Virus record (IMG/VR): IMGVR_UViG_3300021364_000125
Coordinates: 1-28,690 of that record
Source: a virus
Reading direction: 5' to 3' (one strand)
Length of the DNA: 28,690 nt
The position numbers were made by a program, and so were the translations under genes. The stretch's first letter is position 1, and the number at the start of each line of letters is the position of its first letter. Positions 15,317-22,362 of this stretch are shown here, piece after piece. The notes under the pieces were generated by a model. That model did not search any database and was not told the origin of the DNA. It saw nothing but the letters and a program-made list of their open reading frames with translations.

Positions 15317-15822
15317 TGAGAATATTAACATTAGACAATAAGGCATTCGACCTAAACGAACTGCCAGAAGAAGTCGAAGAAGATGCTAGATTTAGTGTAC
15401 TAGATAACAGTACACCAGCAGAACCCGACTTCTTTTTTATGCCACTCATATTTTTAGAGTCATTTAATAGTCCGGCAATTTTAATGAAGATTGGCGGTTA
15501 TGAAATCAAAATGCCTTTAGATTGGAGTATACTTGTTGGTGACAGCGAATGCTTGGCAGATCCTGAAGTATTGCCATTAACAAGCATTAATGAAAGAGGT
15601 TTTGAAGCATTCACAATGAATCCTATCAAAGGTTATAGGTCCGATTGGATGCCAATTGAAATTGTAAATATCTATAATGATGTGCGATGGTATTTTCCAA
15701 AGATGAAGAATGGACAGATGCTTACCATCCCATTGCACGACGGACATAATCCTCCTTGTGCATTTTTTGTTAAAGATATTAGCAGGCAATCAGAAGTTGT
15801 TGAGTTATCCAAACTCTTCTGA
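15316..15822 (+). CDS. Unknown protein, 168 residues
   Basis: Starts with GTG 15316, overlapping the upstream stop by one base, with AGAGGAG (15304-15310) upstream. It is beta-rich with segments MPLDWSILVGD, LPLTSINERGFEAF, VRWYFPKMKNGQMLTIPL and PPCAFFVKD. No membrane segment. It looks like a well-folded, conserved phage protein and, from memory, resembles proteins of T4-like cyanophages, but I know no function. Confidence 0.75.
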   Translation: MRILTLDNKAFDLNELPEEVEEDARFSVLDNSTPAEPDFFFMPLIFLESFNSPAILMKIGGYEIKMPLDWSILVGDSECLADPEVLPLTSINERGFEAFTMNPIKGYRSDWMPIEIVNIYNDVRWYFPKMKNGQMLTIPLHDGHNPPCAFFVKDISRQSEVVELSKLF

Positions 15823-15855
15823 TAATTAAGTATACCCAACAAGAGGGAAAGGACA

Positions 15856-16218
15856 ATGACAATGAAAGCAGGTAAGATTTGGGGTCAAACGGAATTGATC
15901 CACGCAAACGGTGTACTAGAATTTCACCGTATTGAATTTAAAAAAGGATATAAATGTTCAGAACACGAACACAGATTTAAATGGAATGGCTTTTTTGTAG
16001 AGTCAGGAAAGATGATTGTTCGTGTATGGCAAGATGAAGATCAAAAAGGACTGGTTGATGAAACTATTCTCGGACCTGGAGAATTTACACAGGTTAAGCC
16101 AGGTAAGATCCATCAGTTCGAAGGAGTTGAAGATGGTGTTGCTTTTGAACTGTACTGGGCAGAATTTAATCACGACGATATCGTAAGAAGAACTGTTGGT
16201 ACGCAGGTTAAAAAGTGA
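15856..16218 (+). CDS. Cupin-domain protein
   Basis: 120 residues forming one cupin barrel: motif 1 CSEHEHRFKWNGFFVESG and motif 2 PGEFTQVKPGKIHQFEG. Histidines of both motifs (HEH, IHQ) would bind a metal. Cupins in glycan clusters are often sugar isomerases or epimerases. GAGGGAAAGGA (15843-15853) directs the start; a second in-frame ATG follows at 15862. The next gene overlaps the stop (GTGA). Confidence 0.75.
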   Translation: MTMKAGKIWGQTELIHANGVLEFHRIEFKKGYKCSEHEHRFKWNGFFVESGKMIVRVWQDEDQKGLVDETILGPGEFTQVKPGKIHQFEGVEDGVAFELYWAEFNHDDIVRRTVGTQVKK

Positions 16219-16886
16219 TCCACGGTGATATCAATATAGGCAAACACGGTTTTTATTGCTCTAGCGATAGCGGTTACTTTAATGAATGGACTAAACTGCT
16301 AATTGCCAGTGCAAAGAAACACGTTCCTTGGGCAAATTTTCACGTACATATTTTTGATCCTATAGAATCTGATTTTACTTGGTGTAAAGAAAACAGCGTA
16401 ACTATTTCTCACGAAATTACGCCTCCTCAATACACAAGTAATATAGAAACTAAAAAAGGCTACTGGGTAAATGCAAGGTTTTATCGCATACCAGAAATAT
16501 TTACATCAAGAACTATTGTGTGTGCAATAGATAGTGATAGTTTATTTTACAAAAATATGTCTGAAGATGAGTTTATAAGGAAATGCAGCAAGAGTTGGGT
16601 CACTGTTCGAGAAAAAGGCACAGGAAGTGTAGGCAGCGGAGTTAACTTTGGTTTAGATTCTTTTAGAGATACATTTAGAAATATTTTAGAACCAAATGTT
16701 GAACAGGGATTTAAATGGTATCTTGATCAAGAAATATTAGATAAGTGCATTGCAGAAAACAAAGTAAATACATTTGGTATGAGTTTTTCAGATTATAATT
16801 GCAGACCTGAAAGTTATATCTGGACAGGTAAAGGTACAAGAAAATACAAACATAAATTTGCAGAACTTGCAAATACATATAGATAA
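16215..16886 (+). CDS. Glycosyltransferase-like protein, GT-A fold
   Basis: 223 residues from GTG 16215. Features are an N-terminal strand with GFYCSSDSGYFNEW, ARFYRIPEIF, the metal motif DSDS in VCAIDSDSLFY (residues about 102-105), and a basic C-terminus. The layout resembles nucleotide-diphospho-sugar transferases of the GT8/GT-A type. Substrate unknown. Overlaps the cupin gene by four bases. Confidence 0.65.
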   Translation: MIHGDINIGKHGFYCSSDSGYFNEWTKLLIASAKKHVPWANFHVHIFDPIESDFTWCKENSVTISHEITPPQYTSNIETKKGYWVNARFYRIPEIFTSRTIVCAIDSDSLFYKNMSEDEFIRKCSKSWVTVREKGTGSVGSGVNFGLDSFRDTFRNILEPNVEQGFKWYLDQEILDKCIAENKVNTFGMSFSDYNCRPESYIWTGKGTRKYKHKFAELANTYR

Positions 16887-16895
16887 GGAAAAGTT

Positions 16896-17465
16896 ATGGC
16901 AGTCAAATACGTAGTTGATGAATCAAAACCACATCTTGGTGGTAATTTTGCAGATGGAGACCCTGCTTGTTGGTGTCCTAGTTCTTGGAAATATATTTTC
17001 AAAAAATACAATATTAAAACAGCAATGGATATTGGATCAGGTTGTGGACACGCAGCAAAGTTTTTTGCTGATCAAGGAATAGAAACTACAGCAATCGAAG
17101 GACTGAAAGAAAATGTTGATAACGCAATTTATCCAACACAATTACACGATCTAACTACTGGTTCTTATACCCAGTCTGTAGACTTCACAAACTGTATCGA
17201 AGTTGTAGAACACATTGAAGAAAAATATATAGACAATCTTATGTCAACACTGTGCCAAGGAAAGTACGTATTGATAACTCACGCAGTTCCTAAACAAAAA
17301 GGATGGCATCACGTTAATTGTCAACCAAGCGAATATTGGATTGAACATTTTAAACAAAGAGGTTATAATCTATTAGAAGAAGATAGTAAGATTATTCGTC
17401 AACTTGCAGCAGAGGATGGCGGAAAGCATATTGCAAGAAATGGTATGCTATTCGTTAAGGTATAA
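16896..17465 (+). CDS. Class I SAM-dependent methyltransferase
   Basis: 189 residues. Motif I MDIGSGCGHAAKFFADQ, motif II TTAIEG, then SVDFTNCIEVVEHIEEKY typical of Methyltransf_11/23 families. The N-terminal ADGDPACWCPSSW may contribute a metal or structural site. AAGGAAAAG (16886-16894) precedes the ATG. It ends in the start of the epimerase gene (TAATG). Probably acts on a sugar or small molecule of the same pathway. Confidence 0.8.
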   Translation: MAVKYVVDESKPHLGGNFADGDPACWCPSSWKYIFKKYNIKTAMDIGSGCGHAAKFFADQGIETTAIEGLKENVDNAIYPTQLHDLTTGSYTQSVDFTNCIEVVEHIEEKYIDNLMSTLCQGKYVLITHAVPKQKGWHHVNCQPSEYWIEHFKQRGYNLLEEDSKIIRQLAAEDGGKHIARNGMLFVKV

Positions 17466-18298
17466 TGAAAGTACTGATTACTGGTAGTAATGGATACATA
17501 GGACAACATCTAGCAAAGTTACTTCATACAGAATATGAAGTACACGGTATTGATATACAAGACGAAAACAAATCTGAGCACGTAATTAACTACCAAAAAG
17601 TTAACATATGTGATCCTCATTTTTTGCCCAACTCGTATGATACAGTTGTTCATCTAGCGGCATTAATTAGAGTAGGTGAAAGCGTAAAATATCCCCAAGA
17701 ATATTACACTGCCAATATTTTTGGTACTATGAATGTGCTAAATTGTGTTACATTTAAAAATTTTATTTTTGGTAGCACAGGCGCAGCGGCATTACCAACT
17801 AGTCCGTATGCACTAAGCAAAAAAGCAGCAGAAGATATTGTAACTCAATTTTGTACCAAAAAAAATATTGACTTTACAATATTTAGATTCTATAATGTAA
17901 TAGGAAGTGAAGTTTCACAACCTACAAATCCGGATGGATTATTTTGTAAACTAAAGGAAGCGACAGAAACAGGTAAATTTAGTATGTACGGAACAGACTA
18001 CAATACAAAAGACGGAACCTGTGTACGTGATTATGTTCACGTAAATGAAATTGCTAATGCTATTAAACTTGCAATTAAGACCCCATCGAGATCTATAGAA
18101 AACCTAGCACACGGTAAGGGTTACACAGTAAAAGAAATTGTAGACACATTCAAGCAAGTAAACAATGTTGAATTTGATGTTGAGTCGCATCCAAGAAGAG
18201 ACGGTGATCTAGAGTCAAGTGTTCTTGACAATGTATCAACGTATATGGAGAATTTATATTCTCTAGAAGACTACCTAACATTAAACAAAGGAGTTTGA
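17465..18298 (+). CDS. NAD-dependent sugar epimerase (GalE-like)
   Basis: 277 residues, short for GalE (about 340). Rossmann motif TGSNGYIGQHLA (GxxGxxG 7-13), acidic GIDI, VVHLAALIRVGESVKYP, a GST segment at 103-105, the catalytic pair Y115 and K119 in SPYALSKK, and YGTDYNTKDGTCVRDYVHV, the GalE signature. It would invert a hydroxyl on a UDP-sugar to supply the glycosyltransferases. The missing length seems to be in the C-terminal substrate domain, so substrate may differ from UDP-galactose. Confidence 0.88.
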   Translation: MKVLITGSNGYIGQHLAKLLHTEYEVHGIDIQDENKSEHVINYQKVNICDPHFLPNSYDTVVHLAALIRVGESVKYPQEYYTANIFGTMNVLNCVTFKNFIFGSTGAAALPTSPYALSKKAAEDIVTQFCTKKNIDFTIFRFYNVIGSEVSQPTNPDGLFCKLKEATETGKFSMYGTDYNTKDGTCVRDYVHVNEIANAIKLAIKTPSRSIENLAHGKGYTVKEIVDTFKQVNNVEFDVESHPRRDGDLESSVLDNVSTYMENLYSLEDYLTLNKGV

Positions 18299-18299
18299 A

Positions 18300-18512
18300 A
18301 TGCAACATACAATTCAACAACTAATGGATAAAGTTAGTGCAATGCATACTCTTGCTGTTCAAGCACATAGAGAAAAATATAGAGCAGCACCAGGCGAGCC
18401 TTATGATGTTCAACACGTAACTCATCTAGTTGAACAGATACAGGCACTAGCAGGCGACATCTACAACGATAAAACACCGCATCCTAAATTAGTTGCTAAA
18501 AATGATAAGTGA
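18300..18512 (+). CDS. Small hypothetical protein, 70 residues
   Basis: AAGGAG (18288-18293) precedes the ATG. The protein is helical, begins MQHTIQQLMDKVSAMHTLAVQ and is rich in histidine and glutamine. No membrane segment. Overlaps the next gene by eleven bases. No family recognised. Confidence 0.65.
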   Translation: MQHTIQQLMDKVSAMHTLAVQAHREKYRAAPGEPYDVQHVTHLVEQIQALAGDIYNDKTPHPKLVAKNDK

Positions 18513-19047
18513 ATCGTATCGTAAAATAATGAGTAAGGCTCACAAAGAGCCTAAATACGGAAAGCGTGTAAAATTTCCAAAGTATCTTGATGAATTTATT
18601 CAAGAAAGAAATCCTAAGTCTTTAATAGATTTTGGTTGTGGCAAAGGCAGATTAAGAGAAACTATCGAAAAAAGATTTCCAGGCATATCTTACAGAGGGT
18701 ATGATCCGTGTGTGGAAGAATTCAATTATCCTTTACAACCGGTTGATCTTATTTTTTCAACAGATGTATTAGAACACGTAGAACCAGAATTTATAAATGC
18801 TACACTAAGAGAAATTAGAGAGAACTGCAAGTACACGTACCACTTAATAAGTTGTGCCCCGGCAAAACTAATCTTAGCCGATGGACGAAATGCACACCTA
18901 ATCCAACAAGGTGCCGAATGGTGGAAAAAGCAATTTAATAGTGTAGGATTTAAAGTAATAAAAGAAGAATGGATAGAAAAAACAAAATACTCTAAAGAAC
19001 TACGCAAAGATATGCCTGTAAAAGAATATATCATACTAGCAAAATAA
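18502..19047 (+). CDS. Class I SAM-dependent methyltransferase
   Basis: 181 residues from ATG 18502; another in-frame ATG lies at 18529, and neither has a clear ribosome binding site. Motif I SLIDFGCGKGRLRETI, then YRGYDP, and FSTDVLEHVEPEFI (post-I region of Methyltransf_23). Substrate not visible. It is the last gene of the second modification module, before the replication cluster. Confidence 0.78.
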   Translation: MISESYRKIMSKAHKEPKYGKRVKFPKYLDEFIQERNPKSLIDFGCGKGRLRETIEKRFPGISYRGYDPCVEEFNYPLQPVDLIFSTDVLEHVEPEFINATLREIRENCKYTYHLISCAPAKLILADGRNAHLIQQGAEWWKKQFNSVGFKVIKEEWIEKTKYSKELRKDMPVKEYIILAK

Positions 19048-19048
19048 T

Positions 19049-19276
19049 ATGGCTAAAATATACGAATCACCCGATGGTGGAGAAACTGTTTTTGAACGTG
19101 ACACCTGTACCGGAAAACGAATTCTCATAGAAGAACCTAAATATCCTGATTACTATATTTTGGATCATCAATGGCACGAGATAACCGAATTAGCCGAAAA
19201 CGGAAATAAGGCCTTGCAAAATTCACTAAAAGAGCTTAAACTGTTATATATGATATCAAGAGGAAATGATGAGTAA
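19049..19276 (+). CDS. Small conserved-type protein, 75 residues
   Basis: Begins MAKIYESPDGGETVFERDT and has a helical C-terminus (NSLKELKLLYMISR). Similar short proteins with the MAKIYESPDGG start occur, from memory, in T4-like cyanophages, without a known role. It overlaps the following gene by eight bases, so it belongs with the replication cluster. Confidence 0.7.
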   Translation: MAKIYESPDGGETVFERDTCTGKRILIEEPKYPDYYILDHQWHEITELAENGNKALQNSLKELKLLYMISRGNDE

Positions 19277-19739
19277 ACCACCAGGACTCAAATTAAATGA
19301 AATACTTGCTGCTATAGATTTGAATGGTAAAGAAGTATGGGATGATCTTACAGAAGAACAACGCAAGAGCGTTGTATTCTTTACTCTTAATCGTTATATA
19401 AGCAGCGTACAAGGGTCGAGAGAAGAGAAAGAACACTTTGTTGTACTTGCAAATGAACACTTTAACAAACACTTATTTTTGTTATTGAACAAACATCCTA
19501 AATTACTTTGGCAACTTGCTTGTAGTTGCGGACACGAATCTAAAAAAGTATTTTTCCACAAATGGCTAAAACTTACAAAATCAAAAGACAAAAGAGAAGA
19601 TTTTTTAAGTACGTTATTTCCTAATATGAAGAAACAAGATCTAGAAACACTATCTGCAATATCTACGGATAAAGAAATTAAAGAATATTGCGAAACGCTA
19701 GGTTGGGGTAAGAAGGAAATAAATGCAATTAAACTTTAA
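19269..19739 (+). CDS. Possible clamp-loader small subunit, gp62-like
   Basis: 156 residues. ATG 19269 is chosen over 19266 because AAGAGGA (19258-19264) gives better spacing. The protein is all-helical with FFTLNRYISS, VLANEHFNKHLF, HPKLLWQLACSCG and FFHKWLKL, then SAISTDKEIKEYC. The pattern of asparagine-arginine plus YIS, an ANE segment and a KW segment resembles marine-phage gp62, which with gp44 loads the gp45 clamp. Similarity is by eye and weak, and no gp44 or gp45 is in view. Confidence 0.45.
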   Translation: MSKPPGLKLNEILAAIDLNGKEVWDDLTEEQRKSVVFFTLNRYISSVQGSREEKEHFVVLANEHFNKHLFLLLNKHPKLLWQLACSCGHESKKVFFHKWLKLTKSKDKREDFLSTLFPNMKKQDLETLSAISTDKEIKEYCETLGWGKKEINAIKL

Positions 19740-20412
19740 ATGTGATTATTGCGGTAAAGCATTTGTAAAAGAAAAAACACTATCTGTACACGTCTGTGAA
19801 CAGAAGCGTAGACATCTTTCTAAAAACGAAAAACACGTGCAGTTAGCATTAATGACCTATCAAAGATTTTATGAACTGAATCAAAAAAATCAAAAGAAAA
19901 AGACCTTTGATGATTTTGCTTCAAGTCCGTATTATAATGCATTTGTAAAGTTTGGAAGTTTCCTTTCAAACACTGCTCCTATATACATAGAAAGATTTAT
20001 TGACTTTGTTATTAAGAGTGGTGTAAAACTTGATCATTGGTGTAGAGATGAATTGTATGATACCTATGTTAGAGAACTAATTAGAATAGAACCAGCAGAT
20101 GGTGCTATACAACGTACCTTGAAAACTATGATGGATTGGGCAGATGATAAACAAGCACAATATAATCATTATTTTAAATATGTTAATCTTAATAGAGCAA
20201 CACACGATATTAAAGAAGGACATATTAGTCCTTGGATATTACTAAACAGTAAGTCTGGTAAAAATATGTTACAAAATATGAACGACGAACAAATAGAAAT
20301 TATAGGCGAAGTGATTGATCCAATATTTTGGTCTAAGAGATTTAAAACATTGCCAGCAGATGTTGAACTTGTCAAGGAAGTAATCAAGGAGGCTAAAATT
20401 GATGAAAACTAG
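19723..20412 (+). CDS. Zinc-finger protein, possible helicase loader (gp59-like)
   Basis: 229 residues. A single C2H2-like zinc finger opens the protein: CDYCGKAFVKEKTLSVHVCE (C6, C9, H22, C24). The rest is helical: SPYYNAFVKFGSFL, YIERFIDFVIKSGVKLDHWC, then GHISPWILLNSKSGKNML and IDPIFWSKRFKTLPADVELVK. The helical layout and the late I-S-x-x-I-L-L pattern recall T4 gp59, which loads gp41. A fused zinc finger is not part of T4 gp59. Position among replication genes supports the idea. The identity is not secure. Confidence 0.5.
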   Translation: MQLNFKCDYCGKAFVKEKTLSVHVCEQKRRHLSKNEKHVQLALMTYQRFYELNQKNQKKKTFDDFASSPYYNAFVKFGSFLSNTAPIYIERFIDFVIKSGVKLDHWCRDELYDTYVRELIRIEPADGAIQRTLKTMMDWADDKQAQYNHYFKYVNLNRATHDIKEGHISPWILLNSKSGKNMLQNMNDEQIEIIGEVIDPIFWSKRFKTLPADVELVKEVIKEAKIDEN

Positions 20413-20590
20413 AACTTTAAAAGACGGAACGATAGTAAAAGAACTTGACAGACCGCAGAATTTAAGTATAATAACTAAGTGTCCTGAAAAATGGAAAATT
20501 GTAGATATGGAAACTGGACAAGAATATGTTGCAACAGGAACATTTGAATTATATAAACAATGGAAACTAATTAACAAAAACGATGCCTGA
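20402..20590 (+). CDS. Small hypothetical protein, 62 residues
   Basis: ATG 20402 is preceded by AAGGAGG (20386-20392); an in-frame TTG at 20399 is possible. Begins MKTRTLKDGTIVKELDRPQN with a compact beta-rich look (WKIVDMETGQEYVATG). It contains a promoter for the next gene, which it overlaps by eight bases. Confidence 0.65.
   Translation: MKTRTLKDGTIVKELDRPQNLSIITKCPEKWKIVDMETGQEYVATGTFELYKQWKLINKNDA
20445..20472 (+). promoter_or_regulatory. Promoter upstream of the DnaE-like gene
   Basis: TTGACA (20445-20450), a 16-base spacer and TATAAT (20467-20472) inside the preceding small gene; RNA would start near 20479, about 100 bases before the DnaE-like start. Confidence 0.5.
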
Positions 20591-21170
20591 TATTGATATA
20601 GATTTTGCAGATAGAGAACGTGCATTGAGCAAATTCAAGCACGTGAAAGCAAGTCGTGTTGAAGATAATAATCTTACTAAACACAACACAGGTGTATATT
20701 TTCACGAAGTTCCGTTAAATGCAGAAAAAAATCTCTGTGCTGTTGAATATGACAAAGCAGAAGATGAGCTAGGATATTTTAAAGTAGATTTTCTAAATGT
20801 ATCACTATATAATGATGTTAGAGACGAAGAACATCTTAACAAACTTATGGAAAGGGAACCACTATGGGAACTTCTGGAGTATCAAGAATTCAGCGATCAA
20901 TTATTTCACGTCGCCGGTCACAGTCAAATTCTACAAATAATGAAACCGACAACAGTAGAACAATTAGCAGCAGTATTGGCAATGATCCGGCCAGCGAAGA
21001 GGCATCTTATAGGGAAGCCTTGGAACGATATAATGCAGAGCGTATGGGAAAAACCAAGTGACGGTAGTTATTATTTTAAAAAATCACACGCAACAGCATA
21101 TGCACTTGGTGTTGTAGTACATATGAATTTAATATGTGAAAAAATTTCTGCTCAGAGTGCAGGAAGTTAG
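20583..21170 (+). CDS. Miniature DnaE-like protein (DNA polymerase III alpha palm remnant)
   Basis: 195 residues; bacterial DnaE has about 1160. It begins MPDIDIDFADRERAL, like the DnaE active-site segment PDFDVDF. It then has KHNTGVYFHEVPL (compare KHAGGVVIAP), ELGYFKVDFLNV (compare the GLVKFDFLGL segment), VEQLAAVLAMIRPAK (compare FEDMIALVALFRPGPL) and FKKSHATAYALGVVVHMN (compare FNKSHSAAYALVSYQT). The three catalytic aspartates align by eye as D5, D7 and D69. It lacks the PHP, thumb, most of the fingers and the clamp-binding and tau domains. It might be a structural cofactor or decoy rather than a polymerase. T4 polymerase gp43 is unrelated. Confidence 0.7.
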   Translation: MPDIDIDFADRERALSKFKHVKASRVEDNNLTKHNTGVYFHEVPLNAEKNLCAVEYDKAEDELGYFKVDFLNVSLYNDVRDEEHLNKLMEREPLWELLEYQEFSDQLFHVAGHSQILQIMKPTTVEQLAAVLAMIRPAKRHLIGKPWNDIMQSVWEKPSDGSYYFKKSHATAYALGVVVHMNLICEKISAQSAGS

Positions 21171-21180
21171 GAATGGTTAT

Positions 21181-21417
21181 ATGAATTGGGAAGGTGAAGA
21201 CTTTAGAAAAAAACAACCAGAACCGGAGTTAGGATCTTGGCCGTTTTGGATTGTACCAGAAAAGTTTGCTGTAGATTATGTTTTAAAACTTGCAATCTTT
21301 ATGATAGGGTTACCTATGTTATTTGGCGCTGTGTTAACCCCATTAGGATTATTTTTTAACTTTGCACTTGTTGATTTTATTATATATAAACAGTACGAGA
21401 AAATAAGATTGATGTAA
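21181..21417 (+). CDS. Small membrane protein, 78 residues
   Basis: ATG 21181 is preceded by TAGGA (21168-21172); a longer reading from 21136 lacks a good site. A hydrophilic N-terminus (MNWEGEDFRKKQPEPELG) leads to two hydrophobic helices (about residues 33-50 and 52-68) and a short basic end (YKQYEKIRLM). No family recognised; probably an inner-membrane protein. Confidence 0.65.
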   Translation: MNWEGEDFRKKQPEPELGSWPFWIVPEKFAVDYVLKLAIFMIGLPMLFGAVLTPLGLFFNFALVDFIIYKQYEKIRLM

Positions 21418-21956
21418 TGGAAAATTTTATCTATACATATCAAATGGACCCAACTATCTGTGATGGTCTTATTGAGTATCACAAAAATGAAGAAGAATAT
21501 AAATTTGAAGGTGCAGCAGGTTACGGCGGTACTGTAGATCATACTATAAAACAATCAATCGATGTTAACTTTTTCAACAGCAGTAGAGATCCAAGAATTA
21601 GAGCGTATTTTGAAGGTTTGCAGAAAGGATACAACGACTACTGTGACAAGTTTAATCTTCATCACTTGCCTTTAACAACATATGAAACGAATATGATACA
21701 ATACTATCCCCCAGGCGGCGGATTTAAAGTTTGGCATTGGGAAAGAGATAGAGGAAATGATAATAGACAGTTAGTGTATATGACCTATCTAAATGATGTT
21801 CCTAATGGCGGAACTGAATGGAAATATCAAGAATTTAAAATAGAAGCAAAGAAAGGTCTTACAGTTATTTGGCCTGCTGACTTTGCTTGGACTCACAGGG
21901 GAATAATAAGCCCAGACTGTGAAAAATATATCGCTACTGGCTGGTTTGTTTATTAA
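21417..21956 (+). CDS. 2-oxoglutarate/Fe(II)-dependent oxygenase
   Basis: 179 residues. The double-stranded beta-helix core runs from QYYPPGGGFKVWHWERDRG through LVYMTYLNDVPNGGTEW to KKGLTVIWPADFAWTHRG and EKYIATGW. Likely iron ligands are H107, E109 and H160, with K170 binding 2-oxoglutarate. The middle ligand is Glu (HWE) where most prolyl-hydroxylase-like members have HxD. Substrate unknown; hydroxylation of a protein or sugar is possible. The start overlaps the upstream stop (TAATG). Confidence 0.8.
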   Translation: MENFIYTYQMDPTICDGLIEYHKNEEEYKFEGAAGYGGTVDHTIKQSIDVNFFNSSRDPRIRAYFEGLQKGYNDYCDKFNLHHLPLTTYETNMIQYYPPGGGFKVWHWERDRGNDNRQLVYMTYLNDVPNGGTEWKYQEFKIEAKKGLTVIWPADFAWTHRGIISPDCEKYIATGWFVY

Positions 21957-22327
21957 TCTTTTGGTTTTCTTACAAGCGTTATAGACTTTCTTTTAATACG
22001 CTTCATAATAATATTGTTTAAACTAGTAACTGGTCCTAGTGTTATTTTAACGTCTTTTGTAGTATAATTCCTAATTGCATATTTGAATTCTGCTATTTCA
22101 TTTCTTAGAAAGATGTTTATAGGAATTTGCCTATTTGACTCCCACCACCAAGCATCTCCAAGGTCTAAAAAGCGTTTTTTTGCTGCTTCTCCCTCAATAG
22201 ACTCATAGTCGTAGAAACTAGTAACATTAGCGTCCTGATTTATTACAATACCGACATATTCTTTGTCAGCGTGGGTAATAACGCTTATAAATGGAAAGTT
22301 TTCTTGTAGGTTTTCTGTAATTCTCAT
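21953..22327 (-). CDS. Unknown protein on the minus strand, 124 residues
   Basis: Begins MRITENLQENFPFISVITHA and has EYVGIVINQDANVTSFYDY, GDAWWWESNRQIPINIFLRNE and LGPVTSLNNIIMKR. It looks conserved and compact, with a basic C-terminus, and resembles, from memory, proteins of T4-like cyanophages without a function. It converges with the oxygenase gene (four-base overlap) and diverges from the tail-like gene. Confidence 0.7.
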   Translation of the reverse strand: MRITENLQENFPFISVITHADKEYVGIVINQDANVTSFYDYESIEGEAAKKRFLDLGDAWWWESNRQIPINIFLRNEIAEFKYAIRNYTTKDVKITLGPVTSLNNIIMKRIKRKSITLVRKPKD

Positions 22328-22328
22328 C

Positions 22329-22336
22329 GATAAATA
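22329..22336 (+). promoter_or_regulatory. Possible late promoter box for the tail-like gene
   Basis: GATAAATA, one base from the T4 late consensus, places RNA start near 22342. AAAGG (22345-22349) then provides a ribosome binding site before the ATG at 22363. Confidence 0.5.
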
Positions 22337-22362
22337 TATATAATAAAGGTTATGTTAATCAT

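Noticed and set aside
17868-17896. TTGACT-17-TATAAT inside the epimerase gene
   Set aside because: It lies mid-gene with no gene start suitably placed downstream and can arise by chance in AT-rich coding DNA.
20864-21061. Second + strand frame inside the DnaE-like gene
   Set aside because: Serine- and arginine-rich low-complexity reading in another frame; the DnaE motifs all lie in the main frame.
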